This document shows, piece by piece, positions 34,257 through 43,593 of a stretch of DNA of 64,000 nucleotides. The position numbers and the translations under genes were made by a program. The notes under the pieces are model-generated. The model was not told the origin of the DNA, made no database searches, and saw only the letters and a program-made list of their open reading frames with translations. Where the stretch lies: NCBI RefSeq assembly GCF_034669705.1, contig NZ_JAXMOR010000013.1, positions 1-64,000 of the forward strand, in the 5' to 3' direction. The DNA is from Marinovum sp034669705. GTDB lineage: Bacteria; Pseudomonadota; Alphaproteobacteria; Rhodobacterales; Rhodobacteraceae. Each line of letters opens with the position of its first letter. The first letter of the stretch is position 1.

Positions 34257-35498
34257 CTATCCGCGGCTGGCGACCGAGGCCTGATATCGGTCGAGCGTCT
34301 CGATCAGCGCCAGCCCTTCGGGCACCTCGGCGCGGGCACAGAATTCGGCCCAGACCGCGCCATAGGGCAGGTCCTTGATCTCTTCGGTCAGCAGGAACCG
34401 GCGGGTGTAATCCATCCCGGTTTCCGCCGCCCTGAGCCGGTCGAGCGGCAAGAGCAGCGCGCGCATCAGCGCCTTTTGCATGTTGCGCGTGCCGATCACC
34501 CAGGCGGCGGTGCGGCTGATCGTGGCGTCGAAGAAATCGAGCCCGATATGGGTCCGCCCCAGCAGGTCGCCGCTGACCAGCTCGTTGGCCATCGCCTGGA
34601 TGTCATCGTTGAGCAGGATCACATGGTCGCTGTCCCAGCGCATCGGCCGGCTGACATGCAGCAGGATCTCGTCCACTGACAGCGCCACCGATGACAGCTT
34701 GTCGGCGACATTCTCGGTCGGGTGGAAATGCCCCATGTCGAGACAAAGAGCCGTGCCCTTGCGGATCGCGTAGCCCATGTAGAACTCGTGGCTGCCCACC
34801 GTGCAGGCCTCGACGCCGATGCCGAAAAGCTTGCTTTCCACCGCATCGAGCATCTGCGCCCGGTCCTGCGCCGGGGCCAGCATCTCGTCGAGCGACGCTT
34901 CCAGACGCCGCCGCGCCGCCATCCGGTCCACCGGCACGTCCTTGTAGCCATCAGGCACCCAGATGTTGTTGACGCAGGCCGAGCCCAGCGCGGCCCCCAT
35001 CTTCGCGGCGATATCACGCGACCGCTTGCCATGCTCGATCCAGAAGTCGCGCACGCCTTTGTCGGGGTGCGACAGCGTCAGGTTGTCGTCGGCCTTTTCA
35101 TGGGCAAAGAACGTCGGGTTGAAATCCAGCCCGACGCCCGCGCCCTTGGCCCAGTCGACCCAGGGCGCGAAATGCGCATATTCGATCTCGTCGCGGTCCG
35201 GGGTCTGATCGCTATCGAGATACATCGCATGCAGGTTCAGCCGGTGCGACCCCGGGATCTGCCCGTAGGCGAAATCCAGGTCGGCGCGCAGCTCGTCTGG
35301 CGTGCGCGCCCGGCCCGGATGGTTGCCGGTGGCCTGTATGCCGCCACCGGAACTGCCCGTGCGCGTCTCGAAACCGACCACGTCATCGCCCTGCCAGCAA
35401 TGCATCGAGATCGGGATGGTCCCGAGCCGCGCCAGCGCCGCCTCGACGTCGACGCCCCAGTCGGCAAACTGCGCCTTGGCGCTCTCATAGGTGCTCAT
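34257..35498 (-). CDS. rhaI: L-rhamnose isomerase
   Basis: The 413-residue protein is of the rhizobial/Bacillus type of L-rhamnose isomerase. Family segments include ISMHCWQGDDVVGFET, GGIQATGNHPG, GVGLDFNPTFFAH, LCLDMGHFHPTENVADKLSS and WDSDHVILLNDD, which hold the His, Asp and Glu metal ligands. It converts L-rhamnose to L-rhamnulose. It lies 21 bases downstream of rhaD in the same operon, divergent from rhaRSTPQUK. The rhizobial symbol is used. Confidence 0.92.
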   Translation of the reverse strand: MSTYESAKAQFADWGVDVEAALARLGTIPISMHCWQGDDVVGFETRTGSSGGGIQATGNHPGRARTPDELRADLDFAYGQIPGSHRLNLHAMYLDSDQTPDRDEIEYAHFAPWVDWAKGAGVGLDFNPTFFAHEKADDNLTLSHPDKGVRDFWIEHGKRSRDIAAKMGAALGSACVNNIWVPDGYKDVPVDRMAARRRLEASLDEMLAPAQDRAQMLDAVESKLFGIGVEACTVGSHEFYMGYAIRKGTALCLDMGHFHPTENVADKLSSVALSVDEILLHVSRPMRWDSDHVILLNDDIQAMANELVSGDLLGRTHIGLDFFDATISRTAAWVIGTRNMQKALMRALLLPLDRLRAAETGMDYTRRFLLTEEIKDLPYGAVWAEFCARAEVPEGLALIETLDRYQASVASRG

Positions 35499-35519
35499 GG
35501 TTTCTCCTCCCCTGCCCGC

Positions 35520-37622
35520 TCAGCGCGTGAACGCCTGAACGTTGCCGGCATCGACATTGAGGATGTTGCCGGTCGACTTCGCCGAGAGGTCCGAGGCGAG
35601 GAAATACGCCGCCTCGGCGATATCCTCGGGCAGCACCGAGCGTTTCAGCATCGAGCGGTTGCGGTACATCTCCTCAAGCCCTTCCTTGTCGGTGCCATAG
35701 GTGCCGGCGCGCTGTTCCAGCCATTCGCCTTCCCAGATCTTCGAGCCGCGCAGCACCGCGTCGGGGTTGACCACATTGACCCGGATGCCCGCCTCCGCGC
35801 CTTCCAGCGCCAGGCAGCGCGCAAGGTGGATTTCCGAGGCTTTCGCCGTGCAATAGGCGCTGGCGTTGGGGCTGGCGGCAAGGCCGTTCTTGGAGGCAAC
35901 AAAGACGATGGCACCGCCCATGGCCTGCACCCGCATCAGCTTGAAAGCCTCGCGGCTAACGAGGAAATAGCCCGTGCTGAGGATGTCCATGTTCTTGTTC
36001 CACAGCGCCAGCGAGGTCTCCTCGACCGGGGCCGAGGACGCGATGCCGGCGTTCGACACCAGAATGTCGACCCCGCCGAACTCGACCGCGATTTCTGCAT
36101 AGGCGCGGGCCACGGCGGTCTCGTCGGTGACGTTCATGTTGACGGTCCGCACCACATCCTTGCCGAAGCGCTGCGTCAGGTTGGCTTGCGTCGAGGCCAG
36201 CGCCGCGTCGTTGATATCGGCCAGCATCACGCAGGCCCCTTCGCGCAGGTAGCGCTCGGCGGTCGCCGAGCCGATGCCGCCTGCCCCGCCGGTGACCAGA
36301 GCCACCCGGCCGGCCAGCGATTTCGGCTTCGGCATGCGTTGCAGCTTGGCCTCTTCCAGAAGCCAGTACTCGATGTCAAAGGCCTCCTGTTCCGGCAGCC
36401 CGGTGTATTCGCTGACCGAGGACGCGCCGCGCATCACGTTGATCGCGTTGACGTAGAACTCGCCCGAGATCCGCGCCGTGGCCTTGTCCTTGGCAAAGGT
36501 GATCATGCCGACGCCGGGCACCAGATAGACCACCGCGTTGGGGTCGCGCAGCGCCGGGCTGTCGTCATGCTTGCAGCGCTCATAATAGGCCTTGTACTCC
36601 TCGCGGTAGGCCTCGATCTGCGCCGGCAGTCCGGCCAGCACCTCGTCGAGGTTGCCTTGCGCAGGATCGAAATTCACCACCAGCGGGCGGATCTTGGTGC
36701 GCAGGAAGTGGTCCGGGCAGGAGGTGCCGAGCGCCGCCAGCGGCTCCATGTCGTTCGCATTGACGAACTCAAGCACCGCGTCGCTGTCGTTGAAATGACC
36801 GACCATATGCTGGTTGCCCGAGACGAAGCCGCGAATGGCGGGCATCAGCCGCGCAGCGACGGCGCGGCGCTCTTCTTCCGTCAGGCTCTGGTGCTTGGCA
36901 CCGCCAAAGGCCGCAACGCCCTCGGTCTTCTCGCCCAGCCACTTGGTGGCGGTGTTGATCACCTCGATGGTCTTGTCATAGCAATCCTTGGCGGTGTCGC
37001 CCCAGGTGAACAGCCCGTGGCTCTCCAGCACGACGCCATCGGCCTCGGGGTTTTCCTCACAGAACTTGCCCAGCCAGAGACCCAGCTCGTAGCCCGGCTT
37101 CTTCCACGGCAGCCAGCCGATGCTGTCGCCGAAGATCTCCTGTGTCAGCTCCTTGGAATTCTTCGACGCCGCAATCGCGATGATCGCGTCGGCATGCACG
37201 TGATCGACATGCTTGCGCGGCACATAGGCGTGCAGCGGCGTGTCGATCGAGGCCGCGCGCGGGTTCAGCCGATAGGTGCAATGCGGCAGGTAGCCCACCA
37301 TCTCGTCCTCGAACGCGACGCCGCGATAGAGCCCCTTCAGCGCCTCGAGCTTTTCCTGATAGAGCGTGGCAAAGCCGTCCATCTTGATCGAGCCGATATC
37401 GCCGCCCGAACCCTTGACCCAGAGCACCTCGACCTCCTGGCCGCTGAGCGGGTCGGTCTCCATCACCTTGGCCGAGGTATTGCCGCCGCCATAATTGGTC
37501 ACGCGCTTGTCGGCTCCAAGGATGTTCGAGCGATAGAGAAGCAGCTCCGATTCGCTTTTCCCGGCCGCCTCGGCCTCGTCCCAGCGGTTCTCAAGAAGCT
37601 GCGTTTCAACGGTTTTCAGCAT
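35520..37622 (-). CDS. rhaD: bifunctional rhamnulose-1-phosphate aldolase / lactaldehyde dehydrogenase
   Basis: The 700-residue fusion has an N-terminal class II aldolase domain (residues 1-420; zinc-binding PRKHVDHVHADA) and a C-terminal short-chain dehydrogenase (about 435-695; nucleotide site VTGGAGGIGSATA, active-site Tyr and Lys in AYCTAKASE). It splits rhamnulose-1-phosphate to dihydroxyacetone phosphate and L-lactaldehyde and is predicted to oxidise the latter to lactate. Length is normal for the fusion family. It is the first gene of the minus-strand rha operon, starting 76 bases before the 25-bp palindrome. Confidence 0.93.
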   Translation of the reverse strand: MLKTVETQLLENRWDEAEAAGKSESELLLYRSNILGADKRVTNYGGGNTSAKVMETDPLSGQEVEVLWVKGSGGDIGSIKMDGFATLYQEKLEALKGLYRGVAFEDEMVGYLPHCTYRLNPRAASIDTPLHAYVPRKHVDHVHADAIIAIAASKNSKELTQEIFGDSIGWLPWKKPGYELGLWLGKFCEENPEADGVVLESHGLFTWGDTAKDCYDKTIEVINTATKWLGEKTEGVAAFGGAKHQSLTEEERRAVAARLMPAIRGFVSGNQHMVGHFNDSDAVLEFVNANDMEPLAALGTSCPDHFLRTKIRPLVVNFDPAQGNLDEVLAGLPAQIEAYREEYKAYYERCKHDDSPALRDPNAVVYLVPGVGMITFAKDKATARISGEFYVNAINVMRGASSVSEYTGLPEQEAFDIEYWLLEEAKLQRMPKPKSLAGRVALVTGGAGGIGSATAERYLREGACVMLADINDAALASTQANLTQRFGKDVVRTVNMNVTDETAVARAYAEIAVEFGGVDILVSNAGIASSAPVEETSLALWNKNMDILSTGYFLVSREAFKLMRVQAMGGAIVFVASKNGLAASPNASAYCTAKASEIHLARCLALEGAEAGIRVNVVNPDAVLRGSKIWEGEWLEQRAGTYGTDKEGLEEMYRNRSMLKRSVLPEDIAEAAYFLASDLSAKSTGNILNVDAGNVQAFTR

Positions 37623-37718
37623 GGTGTCCTCCCATATGGCGCCGCGCGCCCTGCATGATGGCTTGCGCCGGACACTGCTGCGTCGCGCCGCTCAAGTCAA
37701 TCATTTTCGATCATGAAT

Positions 37719-37743
37719 AATCATTCTGCGCCGCAGAATGATT
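37719..37743. promoter_or_regulatory. probable RhaR operator (25-bp perfect palindrome)
   Basis: AATCATTCTGCG-C-CGCAGAATGATT is a perfect 25-base palindrome in the AT-rich divergent promoter between rhaD and rhaR. Related half-sites (AATCATT, GATCATGA, GATTATT) flank it. It is the natural binding site for the DeoR-type RhaR, controlling both directions. Confidence 0.75.
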
Positions 37744-37811
37744 GTTTCTGATTATTTTTGATTGACAGAAAGCCGGGATTCGCGGATTGTGAGCCACCAA
37801 GGGAGGCCGCC

Positions 37812-38618
37812 ATGCACGAGACAGAACGCCACAGGATCATTCTTTCCGCCGTCCAGGATCGCCCGATGGTGACGGTGGCCGACCTGTGCAACCTGACCGA
37901 GGCGTCAGAGGCCACGATCCGCCGCGACATCGCCGCCCTGCACATGCAAAAGAAGCTGCGCCGCGTCCGTGGCGGCGCCGAGGCGATCAGCCCGCCGCAG
38001 TTCGTGGGCCTTGCCGGGCGGCCGTTCTCGGTCAACCAGACGATGCGCGCCAAGCAGAAGCAGGCGATTGCCCGGGCGGCGGTCGACCTTTGCGAAGATG
38101 GCGACTCGATCATCATCAACGGCGGCACCACCACGTTCCAGATGGTGCATCCGCTGGCGTCGCGCCGGTGTCAGGTCTTTACCAACTCGTTCCCGATCGC
38201 CGAGCACCTGCTGAAGCATTCCAAGAACACCATCATGCTCTCTGGCGGCGCGATCTACCGCGAGCAGAACATCATCCTGTCGCCCTTCGACAACGACGTG
38301 ACCCGCAATTTCTATGCCCGCCGCATGTTCATGGGGGCGCAGGGGCTCGGGCCCATCGGGCTGATGGAGGCCGACCCGCTGCTCATCCAGGCCGAACAGA
38401 AGCTGATCGGCCAGGCCGACGAGCTGGTGGTGCTGGTCGACAGCACGAAATTCGACAACCGCTCCAGCCTGGTGCTCTGCCCGCTGGGGCGGATCGACAC
38501 GGTGATCACCGACGAGGGCATCACCGACAAGGCCGCCGCCATGCTCGAGGCGGCCGATGTGACACTGATCGTCGCGCAATCGGGCGCGGCGCAGGAAGAG
38601 GACGAAGCGGCCTCGTAA
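37812..38618 (+). CDS. rhaR: DeoR-family regulator of rhamnose catabolism
   Basis: The 268-residue protein has an N-terminal DeoR helix-turn-helix (residues 5-60, VTVADLCNLTEASEATIRRD) and a C-terminal sugar-phosphate sensor domain (DeoRC; residues 80-255, with DSIIINGGTTTFQMVHPLAS and VLVDSTKFDNRSS). DeoR-type repressors respond to phosphorylated sugars, here probably rhamnulose-1-phosphate. ATG 37812 follows AGGGAGG. It is the first gene of the plus-strand operon. Confidence 0.9.
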   Translation: MHETERHRIILSAVQDRPMVTVADLCNLTEASEATIRRDIAALHMQKKLRRVRGGAEAISPPQFVGLAGRPFSVNQTMRAKQKQAIARAAVDLCEDGDSIIINGGTTTFQMVHPLASRRCQVFTNSFPIAEHLLKHSKNTIMLSGGAIYREQNIILSPFDNDVTRNFYARRMFMGAQGLGPIGLMEADPLLIQAEQKLIGQADELVVLVDSTKFDNRSSLVLCPLGRIDTVITDEGITDKAAAMLEAADVTLIVAQSGAAQEEDEAAS

Positions 38619-38656
38619 ACCGCCTCACCATTCGTGTTTTCAGGGAGGAAACCATC

Positions 38657-39658
38657 ATGAAACGACGCATTTTCACCAAACTCGCCATCGGCCTCAGCCT
38701 CGGCGCATCGCTCATGGGCACATCCGCCATGGCGCAGGACAACATGCGCATCGCGCTGGTGGTCAAGGCGCTCGGCATCGGCTTTTTCGAGGCCGCGCAC
38801 AAGGGCGCCGAGGAAGCCGCCGAAGAGCTCGGCAATGTCGAGATCATCTATACCGGTCCGACCGACACCACCGCCGAGGGCCAGATCGAGGTGATCAACT
38901 CGCTGATCGCACAAGGCGTCGACGCCATCGCCGTCTCGGCCAATGACACCGACGCGCTGGTGCCGACGCTGAAGAAGGCGCAGCAGCGTGGCATCACCGT
39001 GATCTCCTGGGACTCGGGCGTCGCCGAAGAGGGCCGTCAGGTCCATCTCAACCCCTCGTCCAACCCGCTGATCGGCAACATGATCATCAAGCTGGCCGCC
39101 GATCACATGCCCGAGGGCGGCAAGGTGGCGCTGCTCTCGGCCACCACGACATCGACCAACCAGAACATCTGGATCGAGGAGATGACCAAGGTGATGGGCG
39201 ACTATCCCGCCATCGAGGTGGTCTCGACCGTCTATGGCGACGATCTCGCCGACAAGTCCTATCGCGAGGCGCAGGGCCTGATGCAGTCGCACCCCGATCT
39301 CGACGCGATCATCGCGCCGACCTCGGTGGGCATCGTGGCCGCCGCGCAGGCCGTCGAAGACGCCGGCAAGATCGGTGAGGTCAACGTGACCGGCCTCGGG
39401 CTGCCCTCGGAAATGGCGGGTGCCATCGAGAGCGGCGCGTCGAAGAGCTTTGCCATCTGGAACCCGATCGACCTCGGCTATTCGGCGGCGATGATCGCCC
39501 ATGCGCTGGCCTCTGGCGAGGCCACGGCGGAACCGGGTGCCGAGATCTCCATCGGCCGGATGGGCACGATCACACTGGACGAGACGAACTCTGCTGCGAT
39601 GGCAGACCCCTTCGTCTACGACAGCTCGAACATCGACGACTTCAAGTCGATCTTCTGA
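38657..39658 (+). CDS. rhaS: rhamnose ABC transporter substrate-binding protein
   Basis: The 333-residue protein has a basic, signal-peptide N-terminus (MKRRIFTKLAIGLSLGASLM, cleavage near AMA-QD) and the periplasmic sugar-binding type 1 fold (GFFEAAHKGAEEAAEELG, DAIAVSANDTDALVPTLKKA, VISWDSGVAEEGRQVHLNPS). It captures L-rhamnose for RhaTPQ. Two GC-rich hairpins follow it before rhaT. Confidence 0.92.
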   Translation: MKRRIFTKLAIGLSLGASLMGTSAMAQDNMRIALVVKALGIGFFEAAHKGAEEAAEELGNVEIIYTGPTDTTAEGQIEVINSLIAQGVDAIAVSANDTDALVPTLKKAQQRGITVISWDSGVAEEGRQVHLNPSSNPLIGNMIIKLAADHMPEGGKVALLSATTTSTNQNIWIEEMTKVMGDYPAIEVVSTVYGDDLADKSYREAQGLMQSHPDLDAIIAPTSVGIVAAAQAVEDAGKIGEVNVTGLGLPSEMAGAIESGASKSFAIWNPIDLGYSAAMIAHALASGEATAEPGAEISIGRMGTITLDETNSAAMADPFVYDSSNIDDFKSIF

Positions 39659-39686
39659 TTTCGCCACGCCGGCGCGTGTCGACAGG

Positions 39687-39739
39687 CCGGGGGCTGCGCC
39701 CCCGGACCCACAATATCAACCGGGGGTCTTTGCCCCCGG
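39687..39739 (+). terminator. two GC-rich hairpins between rhaS and rhaT
   Basis: CCGGGGG-CTGCG-CCCCCGG (39687-39705) and CCGGGGG-TCTTTG-CCCCCGG (39720-39739) are perfect 7-bp stems without T-runs. They probably attenuate transcription or protect the upstream mRNA, giving more binding protein than transporter. Confidence 0.6.
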
Positions 39740-39781
39740 CTCCCCTCAGGAATACTCTTAGCCAGAAGAAGGGCTGACCGG

Positions 39782-41305
39782 ATGTTGATGCAGGCCGAAG
39801 CCACCACCATTGCCATGACGGACACCCCCGTGCTGGCGCTCGACGGGATCACCAAGAGCTTTCCCGGCGTCAAGGCGCTGGATGGTGTCTCGCTGCGGCT
39901 CTATCCCGGGCAGGTGACCGCGCTGATCGGCGAGAACGGTGCCGGCAAATCCACCGTGGTCAAGACGCTGACCGGCATCTACCAGCCCGACGGCGGCGCG
40001 ATCCTGGTCGACGGGCAGCCGACCCGCTTTGCCACGGCGCAGGACGCGGCCGATGCCGGGATCACCGCGATCCATCAGGAGACCGTGCTCTTTGACGAGC
40101 TTTCCGTCGCCGAGAACATCTTTCTCGGCCATGCGCCGCGCGGCCGCTTCGGGCTGATCGACTGGGCCTCCATGGAGCGCCGGGCGCGCGAGATCCTGTC
40201 GGGCATCGGCGCCGAGATCGACCCGGCCCACAAGCTGCGCGACCTCGGGATTGCCAGCAAGCACCTGGTGGCGATCGCCCGCGCGCTGTCGATCGACGCC
40301 CGCGTGGTGATCATGGATGAGCCCACCGCCGCGCTGTCGCACAAGGAGATCGAGGAGCTTTACGAGCTGGTCGAGACGCTGAAAGCGCAGGGCAAGGCGA
40401 TCCTCTTCATCAGCCACAAGTTCGACGAGATCTTCCGCATCGCCGACCGCTTCACCGTGTTTCGCGACGGCCAGTTCATCGGCGACGGGCGGATTGCCGA
40501 TGTCACCGAGGCCGATCTGGTCAAGATGATGGTCGGCCGCGACGTCAGCCAGATTTTCCCCAGCCGCGCGGCCAACCCCGGCGCCGAGGTGCTGCGCGTC
40601 GAGGGCATGTGCCATCCGACCGAGTTCGCCGACATCGGCTTCAGCCTGAAACGCGGCGAGATCCTCGGCTTCTACGGGCTGGTCGGCGCCGGGAGGTCGG
40701 AGTTCATGCAAGCGCTCTTCGGCATCACCAAGCCCTCGGCCGGGCAGGTCCATATCGAGGGCGCGCCGGTCGCCATCCACTCGCCCGCCGACGCGGTCGA
40801 GGCCGGCATCGTCTATGTGCCCGAGGACCGTGGCAAGCAGGGCGCGATCACCGCGCTGCCGATCTTTCAGAACGTCACCCTGCCCTCGCTGGGCCGCACC
40901 TCGAAGAACGGGTTTCTGCGGCTGGCCGAGGAATTTTCCCTTGCCCGCGAGTACACCCAAAGGCTCGACCTGCGGGCCGCCTCGCTCGAGACCGAACTGG
41001 GCACATTGTCAGGTGGCAACCAGCAGAAGGTGGTGATCGCCAAGTGGCTGGCGACCCGGCCCAAGGTGATCATCCTCGACGAGCCGACCAAGGGCATCGA
41101 CATCGGATCGAAGGCCGCGGTGCATGAATTCATGGCCGAACTGGCCGCCGAGGGGCTGGCCGTCATCATGGTCAGCTCGGAGATCCCCGAAGTGCTCGGC
41201 ATGTCGGACCGCGTCATCGTGATGCGCGAAGGCCGCATGGCCGCCGAGCTCGCGGGTGACGAGTTGACCCCGGAAACGCTTGTCCGCCACGCGGCGGGGA
41301 TATGA
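39782..41305 (+). CDS. rhaT: rhamnose ABC transporter ATP-binding protein
   Basis: The 507-residue protein has two ABC domains, as in sugar importers of the RbsA type. The first has Walker A GENGAGKSTV (about residue 55) and Walker B RVVIMDEPTAAL. The second has a degenerate P-loop region (GLVGAGRSEFMQALFG), signature LSGGNQQKVVIAKWL and Walker B VIILDEPTKGIDIG. ATG 39782 follows an AGAAGAAGGG site. It energises rhamnose import through RhaP and RhaQ. Confidence 0.93.
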   Translation: MLMQAEATTIAMTDTPVLALDGITKSFPGVKALDGVSLRLYPGQVTALIGENGAGKSTVVKTLTGIYQPDGGAILVDGQPTRFATAQDAADAGITAIHQETVLFDELSVAENIFLGHAPRGRFGLIDWASMERRAREILSGIGAEIDPAHKLRDLGIASKHLVAIARALSIDARVVIMDEPTAALSHKEIEELYELVETLKAQGKAILFISHKFDEIFRIADRFTVFRDGQFIGDGRIADVTEADLVKMMVGRDVSQIFPSRAANPGAEVLRVEGMCHPTEFADIGFSLKRGEILGFYGLVGAGRSEFMQALFGITKPSAGQVHIEGAPVAIHSPADAVEAGIVYVPEDRGKQGAITALPIFQNVTLPSLGRTSKNGFLRLAEEFSLAREYTQRLDLRAASLETELGTLSGGNQQKVVIAKWLATRPKVIILDEPTKGIDIGSKAAVHEFMAELAAEGLAVIMVSSEIPEVLGMSDRVIVMREGRMAAELAGDELTPETLVRHAAGI

Positions 41306-41312
41306 GGACGCG

Positions 41313-42296
41313 ATGCTGCAACGATTGATAACCTCGCGCGAGGCGCTTTTGCTGGGGGCCATCGCCGTGCTGCTGGCGCTGATCGCCACCCGCTTTCCGG
41401 GCTATGTGACGCCCGCAAACCTGGCGGATGTGTTCAATGACACCTCGCCGCTGATCCTTCTGGCGGTGGGCCAGATGATCGTGATCCTGACCCGCTGCAT
41501 CGACCTTTCGGTGGCCGCCAACCTGGCGCTGACCGGCATGGTGGTCTCGATGCTCAACCTCGCCTTTCCCGGCCTGCCGGTGGCGGTGATCCTCGTGGTC
41601 GCGGTGACCCTCGGCGCGCTGATGGGGATGTTCAACGGCCTGCTGGTGTGGAAGCTCGACATCCCGCCGATCGTGGTGACGCTGGGCACGATGACCATCT
41701 TCCGCGGCATCATCTTCCTGATTTCAGACGGCAAATGGGTCAACAGCCACGAGATGTCGCCGGCCTTCAAGGCTTTCCCGCGGGCCGAGTTCCTCGGGCT
41801 GCCGGTGCTGAGCTGGACCGCGATCCTTGTGGTGATCCTCTTCACCGTTGTGATGTCGCGCACCACGCTGGGCCGGGCCGCCTATGCCGCCGGGGGCAAT
41901 CCGCATGCCGCGACCTATACCGGCATCGACGTCGGCAAGACCCAGTTCTGGGCCTTCACGATCTCGGGCGCGCTGGCGGGGCTGACCGGCTATCTCTGGG
42001 TGTCGCGCTATGCGGTGGCCTATGTCGATATCGCCGGCGGGTTCGAGTTGGACGTGGTCGCCGCCTGCGTGATCGGCGGCATCTCGATCGCCGGCGGCAT
42101 CGGCTCGGTCGGAGGCGCCCTGCTCGGCGCGCTGTTTCTCGGCGTGATCAAGAACGCCCTGCCGGTGATCAATGTCTCGCCCTTCTGGCAGCTCGCCATC
42201 TCGGGCGGTGCAATCATCATCGCGGTGGTGGTCAATGCACGCGCCTCGCGGACCAAGGGCCGGATCATCCTCAAATCAGCGGAGCAGGCAGCATGA
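41313..42296 (+). CDS. rhaP: rhamnose ABC transporter permease
   Basis: The 327-residue protein has 8-10 membrane helices and the BPD_transp_2 family signatures (GQMIVILTRCIDLSVAANLA, PPIVVTLGTMTIFRGIIFLI, YAAGGNPHAATYTGIDV). It starts 7 bases after rhaT and overlaps rhaQ by 4 bases (ATGA). Confidence 0.92.
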   Translation: MLQRLITSREALLLGAIAVLLALIATRFPGYVTPANLADVFNDTSPLILLAVGQMIVILTRCIDLSVAANLALTGMVVSMLNLAFPGLPVAVILVVAVTLGALMGMFNGLLVWKLDIPPIVVTLGTMTIFRGIIFLISDGKWVNSHEMSPAFKAFPRAEFLGLPVLSWTAILVVILFTVVMSRTTLGRAAYAAGGNPHAATYTGIDVGKTQFWAFTISGALAGLTGYLWVSRYAVAYVDIAGGFELDVVAACVIGGISIAGGIGSVGGALLGALFLGVIKNALPVINVSPFWQLAISGGAIIIAVVVNARASRTKGRIILKSAEQAA

Positions 42297-43279
42297 GTGA
42301 CACCACCCGTTTCATCCCCGACCGGCTGCAATCGCCGCTGCAGCAACGGCTGAAAAGCTGGGAGTCGCTGCTTCTGCTGGTGGCCATCGCGATCTTTGTC
42401 GCCAACAGCTTTGCCTCGCCCTACTTCCTCAACGCCTGGAACCTGAGCGACGCCACCTTCAACTTCACCGAAAAGGCGATGATCGCCTTTGCCATGGCGC
42501 TCCTCATCATCTCGGGCGAGATCGACCTTTCGGTCGCCTCGATCATCGCGCTGGCCTCGACCGCCATGGGCGCGGCGCTGCAGATGGGCGCGGGCACGCC
42601 GGCGCTGGTGCTGGTGGGCCTCGGCACCGGGCTGATCTGCGGCGCCTTCAACGGGGTGCTGGTGACCCGGCTGGGCCTGCCGTCGATCGTGGTGACCATC
42701 GGCACCATGAGCCTGTTCCGCGGCATCAGCTATATCGTTCTGGGCGATCAGGCGTTTCGCGGCTACCCGGCGGATTTCGCCTTCTTCGGGCAGGGTTACG
42801 TGTTCTGGGTGATCTCTTTCGAGCTGGTGCTCTTCGCGGTGCTGGCGCTGATCTACGGCGTGGTGCTGCACAAGACCAACTTCGGCCGCGCGGTCTATGC
42901 CATCGGCAACAACCCCACCGGCGCGCTGTTTTCCGGCATCCGGGTGGCGCGGGTCAAGTTCATCCTGTTCCTGCTGACCGGGCTGATGGCCGGCGTCGCG
43001 GCGATCTGCCTGACCTCGCGGCTGGGCTCGACACGGCCGTCGATCGCCGTCGGCTGGGAGCTTGAGGTGGTGACCATGGTGGTCCTCGGCGGGGTCAACA
43101 TCCTTGGCGGATCGGGCTCCATTCCCGGCGTGGTGATCGCGGCCTTCGTCATGGGGATGGTGACCTTCGGACTGGGGCTCTTGAACGTGCCGGGGATCGT
43201 GATGTCGATCGTGATCGGCGCGCTTCTGATCGGGGTGATCGCCCTGCCGCGACTCTGGAAGATGTGGAAGACACGGTAA
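42293..43279 (+). CDS. rhaQ: rhamnose ABC transporter permease
   Basis: The 328-residue protein is the paralogue of RhaP with the same family signatures (IISGEIDLSVASIIALASTA, PSIVVTIGTMSLFRGISYIV, YAIGNNPTGALFSGIRV). It forms the heterodimeric inner-membrane channel with RhaP. Its stop overlaps the rhaU start by one base (TAATG). A longer in-frame start inside rhaP is rejected. Confidence 0.92.
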   Translation: MSDTTRFIPDRLQSPLQQRLKSWESLLLLVAIAIFVANSFASPYFLNAWNLSDATFNFTEKAMIAFAMALLIISGEIDLSVASIIALASTAMGAALQMGAGTPALVLVGLGTGLICGAFNGVLVTRLGLPSIVVTIGTMSLFRGISYIVLGDQAFRGYPADFAFFGQGYVFWVISFELVLFAVLALIYGVVLHKTNFGRAVYAIGNNPTGALFSGIRVARVKFILFLLTGLMAGVAAICLTSRLGSTRPSIAVGWELEVVTMVVLGGVNILGGSGSIPGVVIAAFVMGMVTFGLGLLNVPGIVMSIVIGALLIGVIALPRLWKMWKTR

Positions 43280-43593
43280 TGCAGAAATACGCCTTCACGA
43301 TGCAGCTCAACCCGGGCTGCGAAGAGGAATACCGCCGCCGCCACGATGCGATCTGGCCGGAGCTGGTGGCGCTGTTGAAGGACGCCGGCGTGTCGGATTA
43401 CTCGATCCACCTCGACCGCGAGACGGGGGTACTCTTCGGCGTCCTCTGGCGGACCGACGATCACAAGATGGACGCCCTGCCCGCGACCGAGGTAATGCAG
43501 AGATGGTGGGCGCATATGGCCGACCTGATGCAGTGCCACCCGGACAACGCGCCGGTGGTGAAAGAGCTCGAACCGATGTTCCACATGCCATGA
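43279..43593 (+). CDS. rhaU: L-rhamnose mutarotase
   Basis: The 104-residue protein has the RhaM/RhaU fold signatures: KYAFTMQLNPGCEEEYRRRH-DAIWPEL, YSIHLDRETGVLFGVLWR and MQRWWAHMADLM, with the active-site His in the RRRHD segment. It interconverts alpha and beta L-rhamnose. It overlaps rhaQ and rhaK by a few bases at each end. Confidence 0.93.
   Translation: MQKYAFTMQLNPGCEEEYRRRHDAIWPELVALLKDAGVSDYSIHLDRETGVLFGVLWRTDDHKMDALPATEVMQRWWAHMADLMQCHPDNAPVVKELEPMFHMP

Noticed and set aside
34722..37658. A 978-codon open frame antisense to rhaI and rhaD
   Set aside because: It is a codon-usage shadow; the minus strand encodes well-conserved enzymes across the same bases.
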